Source of the DNA: Podospora bellae-mahoneyi
Lineage: Eukaryota > Ascomycota > Sordariomycetes > Sordariales > Podosporaceae
Direction: 5' to 3'
NCBI RefSeq assembly: GCF_035222275.1
Contig: NC_085884.1
Location: 2,666,001 to 2,730,000, forward strand
DNA length: 64,000 nt
This document shows positions 56,710 to 64,000 of the stretch, piece after piece; position 1 is the first letter of the stretch; the number at the start of each line of letters is the position of its first letter. The notes beneath the pieces were generated by a model. That model was not told the origin of the DNA. It did not search any database and worked only from the letters and a program-made list of their open reading frames with translations. The translations under genes and the position numbers were made by a program.

Positions 56710-57849
56710 ATGTCACCCCCAGAATACCTCCACCTCGCCTCCCCCCTCGGTCCCATTTCCAGGCCCCTGTTACCTCACCCGCCCCGCGACGCCCTCCCCT
56801 CCGAAATCCCCATCATCAACCTCACCCCCTTGTTTTCCGACGACCTCCCCTCCCGTCAGCACCTCGCCTCCCAAATCCGTCAAGCAGCCACCACGTCAGG
56901 GTTCATGTACATCTCCCACCACTGCATCCCCCTCTCCCTCTTCCAAACCGCCCGAAACGCCTCTCTAGATTGGTTCCGCTCCCCTCTTGATGCCAAACTC
57001 CCCGCCAACACGAACAACTCCCTCAAAAACAAGGGCGTGGTCGGCTACCGGCCCCGTCAGACACAGCACATCAACCCCTGGGAGAGCGTCGACGTTCGAG
57101 AGTCGTTCTCATGGCGGTACGATCCCGCCTATGACCCGTTGCATTCCCCGTCGGACTTGGAGAACATCCCGGATGAGGTAAAAAGGTATATCGACCACGA
57201 TAACGATGGGTTTCCCTGGTCGAGAACACCAAAAGAGTTTTCGGGGCCGGTGACTGAGTTGTATCAGGCTGTTTTGAAGCTTGGGAGGGAGCTGGTGAGG
57301 GTGATGGCTTTGGCGCTTGGGTTGGAGGAGGACGGGTTGGACGGGAGGTTTGAGTTTCCTGATGTTGGGGTGGCCGTGAATTATTATCCGCCTATTGCTG
57401 CAACAAAAGAAGAGGGTAAGGAGAAGGTTAGTATTGGGAGTCATACCGACTTTCAGCTTTTTACGCTATTGTATCAGGATAGTGTGGGGGGGTTGCAGGT
57501 GTTGGATAGGGAGGGGCAGTGGTTGAATGCGAGGCCGGTGGAGGGGACGTTGGTGGTTAATTTTGGGGATTACATGCAGCGGATTACGAACGGGAAGTGG
57601 GTGAGTACGGTTCATCGGGTGGTGAATACCTCGGGGAGGGAGAGGTTGAGCATCGCGTTCTTCTGGGGGTTTGGGCTGCATGAGAGGTGTGGGGTTTTGG
57701 ATAGTGTGTTGGAGGAGGGGGAGGAAAAGAAGTATGATGAGGTTGGGTGTTGGGAGTGGGTGCAAAGAAGGATTGAGATGATGAGGGAGGTGAAGAAGGG
57801 GTTGGGGAATACTACCCCTGAGAAACCCCTGTCAATGCACTCCCAATAA
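56710..57849 (+). CDS. 2-oxoglutarate/Fe(II)-dependent oxygenase (IPNS-like)
   Basis: A single exon of 379 residues from ATG 56,710. The N-terminal DIOX_N domain includes EIPIINLTPLF and TTSGFMYISHHCI. The 2OG-FeII_Oxy core has the iron ligands His and Asp in IGSHTDFQLFTLLYQD, the distal His in STVHRVVNTSG and the 2-oxoglutarate-binding Arg in RERLSIAFF. Length and order match the isopenicillin-N-synthase-like superfamily, whose fungal members oxidise diverse small molecules; the substrate cannot be told. No biosynthetic gene cluster surrounds it. Like the aldolase gene, its codon third positions move from C-rich to G/T-rich along the gene. It looks intact. Confidence 0.9.
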   Translation: MSPPEYLHLASPLGPISRPLLPHPPRDALPSEIPIINLTPLFSDDLPSRQHLASQIRQAATTSGFMYISHHCIPLSLFQTARNASLDWFRSPLDAKLPANTNNSLKNKGVVGYRPRQTQHINPWESVDVRESFSWRYDPAYDPLHSPSDLENIPDEVKRYIDHDNDGFPWSRTPKEFSGPVTELYQAVLKLGRELVRVMALALGLEEDGLDGRFEFPDVGVAVNYYPPIAATKEEGKEKVSIGSHTDFQLFTLLYQDSVGGLQVLDREGQWLNARPVEGTLVVNFGDYMQRITNGKWVSTVHRVVNTSGRERLSIAFFWGFGLHERCGVLDSVLEEGEEKKYDEVGCWEWVQRRIEMMREVKKGLGNTTPEKPLSMHSQ

Positions 57850-57886
57850 AGACTACCTCGACAGCGGCAAATCTGGGCATTTCATG

Positions 57887-59040
57887 TCAGTCATTCACCC
57901 TGGGGATTCCCGACACAGGGTCAACATACGTAGTGGTAGCCGCAAAAAACTCTATCCTCTTCGCATCGCTAAACACCGCAATCACCAGCGCAAACAGCGC
58001 CATCAACCCTGCCGTCACCCCTGTTCTCGCATCTGTGCTGTCCAGCCGGTTCAGCACCAGGATTGCCAATACCGGCAAGGTAGACGCAAGAACAGTTGTG
58101 ATGAGACTGCTTGCTTTACTAATTCGAGAAGGACTGTACAAACTGTGGCCTGTGTCTGTGTCGACAGCCTGGCCGGTGTTGACGCGATGGCCGAGGAGGT
58201 GGCGATAAGTTCTAAGAATCTTCTCAGTGATGAAAGTGGTACAAGGGTCGGTTTCCTTGACCGGTGCGCTCAGGCAGAGGATATGACGAGGGGTTGGGGT
58301 CTGCCCAGGTGAAGGCTTCGTTGGACTGGAGGAAGGGATTGCCGCCTCTGAAGTCGCGTAGCCAGTCTTCGAGAGCAGAGAGTTGGGAAGGTTGAGGGGA
58401 GGGAACGGTGTTGATTTGGTGGACTATCACGCGTCAATGGTGATCTGAAGGGTTTGCGACAGCGACCCACCTTGGAGTATGAATTCTTCTGGCGTTCAAG
58501 ATTCGCATCCTGCCGAGGCAATGGGAAAGATAAACTCTTCGTACTGTACCCTTTCAGCTTCTCTCTCAACTCCACCATCTTGTGATACTGCATAGTCTTC
58601 TTCTCCCGTCAAAGCTTCATATTCTCAGAAAGTCGCAACGTCGGATCATCCTGGTGGTCAAGCAAACACTGATCCCGATACTCTTGCCCTAGCTCAACAA
58701 CCTCGGCCTGCAGCGATATAGCGCCAAGACATTCGCTTGATCAAACCTTCTTCAGAATAGCAGCCTCATTCTCACTCCCTCTCATAAAGGCTGCTAACCT
58801 GGGATATCCAGGAGGGAGCGGAGGTTGAAAGTCGTGCACGGTGTGTTTGTTTTGAAGAACAAAGAAACCTGCCTCTGAGAAGAGATGGTGCAGGTGTAAA
58901 TACGGGTTTGAGGGTTGTCTCAGCTGGTGTGGTGGGCTGAAGTGTTGGATTAGGGGCAAGGGGACCGCCTCGAGGGCCATATCAGAGGCCCCCCGCCCTT
59001 TGCGGACCACACAAGAGACCAGTTGGGTCCAGGAACCCAT
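57887..59040 (-). pseudogene. DUF6594 membrane protein gene, broken
   Basis: The minus strand shows the family in order: PPGYPRLAAFMRGSENEAAI near 58,800, LQAEVVELGQEYRDQ, KMVELREKLKGY near 58,560, an intron (GTGGGT...GATAG, about 58,470-58,415), INTVPSPQPSQLSALEDWL, SNEAFTWADPN, then in another frame LSAPVKETDPCTTFITEKIL and two membrane helices (SLITTVLASTLPVLAILVL, AGLMALFALVIAVF). DUF6594 proteins are fungal integral membrane proteins of unknown function with C-terminal helices. Visible lesions are a frame change near 58,740, a stop after ENMKL near 58,615 and a frame change near 58,290. The third helix seems replaced by a short polar tail. Confidence 0.6.
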
Positions 59041-59280
59041 AGACGGAATCCTTCCCGCGCGCGCCCGTAATGCTTAACCTCGATGAACTGTGGTTGTGTA
59101 AGCCTTGCCGCTCATGCTAACGTTGATTGGGTGGTGATGCATGGATGATAGGCATCCTGGTTACACTTGAGGTTGATGATGGCAAGGTAAAACAAGATAA
59201 AGTCTTCTCATGTTCCACATGGTGTTTCGTTTTCGACTCCATTGCGGTGCCCGACTAAGCAATACATCACCTCCACCAAC

Positions 59281-60474
59281 ATGCCCCAAGAAGACCAATT
59301 CTGGCTCATCAGTCCCATCACTCTAGTCCTGTTGGTCTCCTCCGTCATCACCCCCATGACAATATTCGTCGCAATGGCCGCCTTACTTGCCGACTTTGCC
59401 CAAAAGGTAGAGCGAGCCGAATCCCACTTTCAGGCACAGCAGACCGAGTATTCCTGTTTTGCAGCGCATTCTACGAGAATGCGAGCACACTCTTGACGGA
59501 CCCGTTGACGATCCAGACCATGTTTTGGAGGCCTTGGAAACCTGCCGACGCCAAGGGGCAAGTTATGACGAGCACTCTTTCAAGCTACAACGGAACTCTA
59601 GCAAGTTCAAGAGATTCCTAATGGGTCAGAATTTGCGAATCTATTACAAGCAGACCGAACTGGACAAGGCTCTGGCCGCATATAAGGGAAGTGTATTGCT
59701 TCTGAGAGACTAGTGCTCTGAGTAAGTGAACAGGAAGCCAAGTCACCAGGGAATAGCAGTGAAACTTTCCGATAAGCCACTTGACAGAATTAAGCTTCGA
59801 CAGCAGCTGGTTGAAATGAGGTAAGTACAGGCAAGACTCTACCAAATGTATACATAGAAATTTGAGTTTCTAACACGCCACACAGCGCCGCCATGGCAAA
59901 ACTATCAGCCCTAGCAATTCCAGACCTCGGGTAGAATGACTCCGATTCTGCATACTAAGCATCCCTAGACGATGATCCAGCCCCTCTAATGTCCGGCGCA
60001 CTTACTACCAAGAACCCAAACAGTCTTGCACTCGTTCATCAGACCAACCACTTGAAACTGGTCGAACAAGTGTGGACAAGAGGCTTCGGCCAGCTCTCCC
60101 AAGAAAAATACAACATCGATGCTGCCATCCGAATCATAATCGGCCAGCCCCACGCCAAACATCCTGGCCAAGCATTCAAGTACTATCCCCCCAGAGCCAA
60201 ATTAGACAGCGCATCCGACCTTGACTTGGTTTCCGTCTCCTATCTCCGCCAAGCCAATGCACTAGAGCACGTCACTCTTGTGCCCATTCCAGAAGACACC
60301 CAGATTGCCATCAGAGGTGTAGGTAACGGCTCACTGACCCCAACCCATAGGGTGTTACTCAAGTGGTACGGGCATGGAGAGAGAAAGATACACGAGGGTT
60401 GGTTTGACCTGGTCGATTTCCCAGACATTGATATTTTGTTGGGGACCGCATCGTTCAGAAGATCGCTGTTGTAA
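59281..60474 (+). pseudogene. Fungal hypothetical gene, broken by four RIP-type stops
   Basis: Exons 59,281-59,406, 59,465-59,820 and 59,886-60,474 join in one frame through two clean introns (58 and 65 nt, GT-AG), for 357 codons. MPQEDQFWLISPITLVLL starts a hydrophobic N-terminus, followed by a helical region (EALETCRRQGASYDEHSF, ALAAYKGSVLLLRD) like the N-terminal domains of fungal STAND proteins, and a beta-rich C-terminal part (FDLVDFPDIDILLGTASF). Four in-frame stops, near 59,712, 59,724, 59,930 and 59,957, are all TAG or TAA where CAG or CAA restores the frame. Splice sites and reading frame are otherwise perfect, so the only damage is C-to-T in CpA context. No frameshift is seen. Confidence 0.6.
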
Positions 60475-60849
60475 GAGTGGCGCGTGCTTGGCCGATTATC
60501 GGGAGGACGAAACCCAAGGCGATATCCGAGAGAGAGTATGCTCAGGAGGAAGAGAGTTTGGCACGAGTGGGGGAGATCAAATTGCCGAGTTTGAGAGGAA
60601 ACTGGCTGAAAGGAGGAGGCATCAACTAGCGCTAGGACGGGCAGATACAATTGTTTCTGATGAAATTAGAATCCATCAAAAAAGGCAAGATGTAGATTTA
60701 GAGATGGGGAATGGCAGTGTCGACCCTTAGACGCTGTCACGGCTCTTCATTACAGGTAGCGCTCCTTCTTCAACACACACAAACATAATACCCTTTTTTG
60801 CCCCTGGACCAGCTTTTCCCCTACCTAGTGTCTTTGCCCCCTCGAGATT
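60475..60849. other. Convergent intergenic region
   Basis: About 375 bp between two 3' ends. Charged open frames run on from the pseudogene (for example AEFERKLAERRRHQLAL near 60,600) and may be its decayed tail. Nothing else is seen. Confidence 0.35.
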
Positions 60850-62502
60850 TCAAGGCCGGCATCTTACCGATCCCCAAGCATCATTTTGCGTCCCAAAGTT
60901 ATTAACCCCTGGGTATATCAGCGGGAAGTACGTCCCCGAGTCTCTCTCGCAGTTATCACCCCTAAACGCTCCCGTTAGCATCACGACAAGTTCAAACCAG
61001 CAGAACCAAGTGTACCCACCTAAACAACACACACCTCCCCATATCCGGCCCAGCAGACCTAACTCTTTTGTAAAGGTCAGTCCCCGCCAAACTGACACAC
61101 TTCTCCGCGTGCCCAACCCTGATATTCTTGCAACTCCCACCCCATTGAACCTCAGGACAAAGATACAGCCACGTCGACGTAGTCAAAACAGGCGGCACAG
61201 CAGGAGTGTAAGAACTAGCCGGGTACTTCCCCGTCCCATAAACCTCAATCCTCCACCCCGCTCCACACGTTTCTCCCCCGTCACCCGCGCAAGGCATATC
61301 ACACTGCCCATCAGCCACCAACAACCCCGACCCAGGCTGGGAGTTGCCGCAAAAGCATTCGGTGCTGTATTCGACTCCCGCATAGAAATATCCCGCCGTG
61401 TCACAGGCAGAAATACACTTCTCCGTTGTCATACCACCGGTAATGCTACTGATCTGATGCGGCAGAACGCGAGGAGAGTCAGAATCAACAAAACACCCCA
61501 CCCTCGGCTCAAAGATATCGTTCTGCGCTCCTGGGAAAAAGCCCATCTTGGGGTTATACGGCGGTGTGACGTCCCCCGGGGTGACAACATTGTCGCCCGT
61601 CCGCTGATGCCAGGCGATCATCTGTTTTGGACCTTTGACGCAAGCAGAGGGGTTATTCGCACAATACACCGGGGGCTGGGCAACGCCCAACCGACGAACT
61701 GACGTGCTCCATGGAACGTGGCAGCGGAAGTTTTGCATGTACATGTTTGGCTCGCCGCATCCGTCGGGCACCCAGAGCCAGGCGCAGTAGCATTGGCCTG
61801 GGGCGCAGGGGGGGAGGTCGGCGGGGATGGGGTAGTTGACTAGGCGTCTCCAGGGGGTGCTTCACATAAACTGATTAGATGACTGTGTTGCGAAAGGAGA
61901 ACGGTGAACTTACTTGGGGGCAACAGAGATGACAACCAAATTCTCCATATTTACATTCGCCAAGTTGGAATTGTACGAAATCGCCAGCGCAGTGCCTGTG
62001 GCCCTGGTCTCGTTCTGGGTATGCAACGGACCACCAAACCCGTCAGGGTTGTTAACCAGACAGCCCTCTCCTGTGCTGGGGCCGGTCCAATTCACAGGGT
62101 GGTCCCGTCCGTCTGTCCAGTCTGTCGTGAGGTCACCACTGTAGGAGAGAGTGGTGAAGGCGCGGTTCTCGGCGATTTCACCAGTAAAGACACCTCCTGC
62201 AGGTAGAGCGAGGGACTGTCCGCTGGGGGGGCCCACGACGTTACAGCCTCGGTCCGCTTGCATCCACCACTGCTCCTTGGTGAGGTTATAGAGGGGGTTG
62301 ACGACGAGGTTGGTGTTTTGATCGTCCACTGCTGGGTTGTTGCCGCCCTGAAATCTGGATGTCAGTCAAGTTGAGAGTCAGAAAGATACACGACAAATAT
62401 CGATGGACGACTTACACGGCAATGCATACCCGGCGCAAAGAGCGCGTGGTGTGCTGTCGCCCCCGTGGCCAGGGCTGCGAGAAGCTTTGCGTGGCGCAAC
62501 AT
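60850..62502 (-). CDS. Secreted WSC-domain protein
   Basis: Four exons: 62,502-62,416, 62,347-61,914, 61,859-61,020 and 60,961-60,850, all joined in phase by GT-AG introns of 54-68 nt, giving 490 residues. [20 protein letters not shown] is a signal peptide. Residues about 30-290 are a fungal-specific extracellular domain ([57 protein letters not shown]). A WSC domain follows ([49 protein letters not shown]), a cysteine-rich module that binds cell-wall glycans. The C-terminal part has further Cys pairs. No membrane anchor is visible, so it is probably released or wall-bound. The gene looks intact. Confidence 0.85.
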
Positions 62503-63067
62503 GGTAGAGTGGTCAGATGGATAGTGAAATCAACTCAAAGAACGCATGGACATGGAGAGAAAGGGCTACGTGGACGATAGCTATAAGTACTGGCCAATGT
62601 CTATACTCCCGGTAAATGTCACGATGGTGGAACTTGCCAGACAATAGTTCCATGTCAGCCTGTTCATGTGTATGAGATGAAAGCTACCCCTGACTGAGAT
62701 TGGCCGCATCTTTTCTCTCCGTGTCAGCATGCTCGGTATGTGCCCCAAAGCTGTTCGTATAGTAATCTTAGTATCGGTTGATTACTCACGCTGTTTTTGA
62801 ATGTCTCGTAGCCATCTGCTTCTCCGAGGTACCTACTGAGGGTTCTCATCTTGGCAGCTTGCACGCGGAGGTGAGCCTCATCTTAAATACGGATCCTACT
62901 AAAATCTCACCACAGCTGTCAGCAACATCAATGCTTTTTTCACGAGGGTCATGGCATTCCTGGAAGATCTTGAAGTTGTACAGTACCATTGTGGCTGTTG
63001 ATATTGATGACGGCGGGCTGAGATCCAATCCAGCTTCGTGTGATGCCCTCAACAGATTGTATGTTTC
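62503..63067. other. Intergenic region upstream of WSC gene
   Basis: About 565 bp holding the WSC promoter and the 3' flank of the PLP-enzyme gene, both on the minus strand. An open plus-strand frame crosses it without domain features. Confidence 0.4.
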
Positions 63068-63941
63068 TCAAACAAGACTGGCAGCCTCCAACGCCCCATT
63101 GACCCTTCCCAACAACCAACCCTTTTCTTCAACCCCAACGCTGATCCGCACCAAACACTCCTCTACTCCAAACTCAGCTGCTCTATCCAACTCGTTGTAG
63201 TGCGCCAGTAGTGTATACGCACAACAAAGCGTAAAGTTTGTCCCCAGGCTTGGCCCCTTGGCAACATTCAGCCCGTTGTAAAACGCCACAGCCTCCTCTT
63301 TTTTCTTGAATGTAACGCTTAGCAAAAACCCATATCCCGCACCAGGCCGCTTGTAAGCATCATACCGCCTCGTGTCTCCCAATGACGGATAATAAACCTT
63401 CTTGACTACCGGACTTTCTTGCACTAACTCAACCACAGCCAAAGCATTTTCACTGGCAACCTGAATTCTCTCCTCAAAGCTTTGACAGTTTTCGGCCATC
63501 ACCAAAACATCTTCCCAATACCACACGTCCTTCTGACGCTGTTGTCGGTTGTGTAGACCTTCTCTGAGACTCGTATACAGCGTTGAATGGGGATTGAGGC
63601 CAAGCGAACCGCCCATGACATTACACTTTCCGCTGAACATCTTTGTCAAACTGGTGCAGACCACATCGCAATATCGCAAAATACGCAGGCAAGCGGCCGT
63701 TCCCACGGTGTCGTCCACGGCCAGAACAAAAGAAAACGATTTTCGCAAAAAGGCTAATCGTTCGAGGTGGGGCGATTGTAACAGAGGGTTGCCTGTGAAC
63801 TCGGTAAAGACAGCGTGGAACTGTTCGCCGTTATGTAGTCGACGCTCGAATCGCTCTGTATCGGCGTAGGAATACCCGTAGACCGTGACTTGACAGTTGT
63901 GTACTCGCTCCAGCACTTTGATCGTATCGACGTAGAGAAAT
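63068..63941 (-). CDS. Cystathionine gamma-synthase-like PLP enzyme, 3' part
   Basis: The last exon of a Cys/Met-metabolism PLP enzyme (PF01053), about 291 residues, entered through an acceptor GATAG just before 63,941; earlier exons lie beyond the right edge. Motifs: FLYVDTIKVLERV, FTEFTGNPLLQSPHL, VLAVDDTVGTAACL with the PLP-contacting Asp, the Schiff-base Lys in CTSLTKMFSGKCNVMGGS, and GPSLGTNFTLCCAYTLLAHY near the end. The FxGNPLL and SGxxNVMGG signatures fit fungal cystathionine gamma-synthases, which make cystathionine from O-acetyl- or O-succinyl-homoserine and cysteine. Many fungi carry extra paralogs, so this may not be the main enzyme. No lesion is seen in the visible part. Confidence 0.8.
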
Positions 63942-64000
63942 CTATCACATGTTAGACGACCACAACATCCTGGGTAGGTAGAAGGATTGCAACGGAACTT

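Overview
The window reads as nuclear DNA of a filamentous ascomycete (Pezizomycotina, most likely Sordariales). Genes carry short introns of about 50-70 nt with GT-AG or, once, GC-AG ends. Two HET-domain genes, an NLR-like gene and 2EXR and DUF6594 genes are typical of these fungi. About 18 kb of AT-rich, stop-saturated repeat DNA has the C-to-T/G-to-A look of repeat-induced point mutation (RIP).

Layout. 1-11 kb is a decayed left arm: an ORF cut by a truncated LTR, a PD-(D/E)XK-like gene with one premature stop, a possible BCS1-like fragment, a broken membrane-protein gene and a broken 2EXR gene. 11.4-27.9 kb is healthy: a HET gene with N-terminal membrane segments, AIM24, a kinesin-10-like chromokinesin in a divergent pair with AIM24, the mitochondrial Fe-S exporter ATM1, a DapA-family aldolase, an isochorismatase-fold hydrolase and a secreted M14 carboxypeptidase. 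A second broken 2EXR gene lies among them (22.9-24.4 kb).

28.1-50.9 kb is the notable part. A NACHT/P-loop half of an NLR-like gene (minus strand, 29.8-28.1 kb) and an NLR-type N-terminal half (minus strand, 50.9-50.0 kb) flank a roughly 20 kb repeat island and are in the right order and orientation to be one gene split by it. The island holds two nested Ty3/Gypsy chromovirus fossils (inner one 32,799-40,427, flanked by GATAA duplications), several solo or truncated LTRs that share their 3' halves but differ in U3, and a scrap of a high-identity 42-residue WD40 repeat array of the HET-E/NWD kind (48.2-48.5 kb).

51.3-64 kb is gene-rich again: a MutY adenine glycosylase, a 1,047-residue HET protein, a 2-oxoglutarate/Fe(II) oxygenase, a broken DUF6594 gene, a gene broken by four RIP-type nonsense changes, a secreted WSC-domain protein and the 3' part of a cystathionine gamma-synthase-like gene running off the right edge. 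Intact genes are metabolic, mitochondrial, cytoskeletal or repair functions. Most broken genes belong to lineage-specific families, several tied to allorecognition or immunity, so the window looks like housekeeping segments interleaved with a graveyard of recognition-type genes around a RIP-inactivated repeat island.
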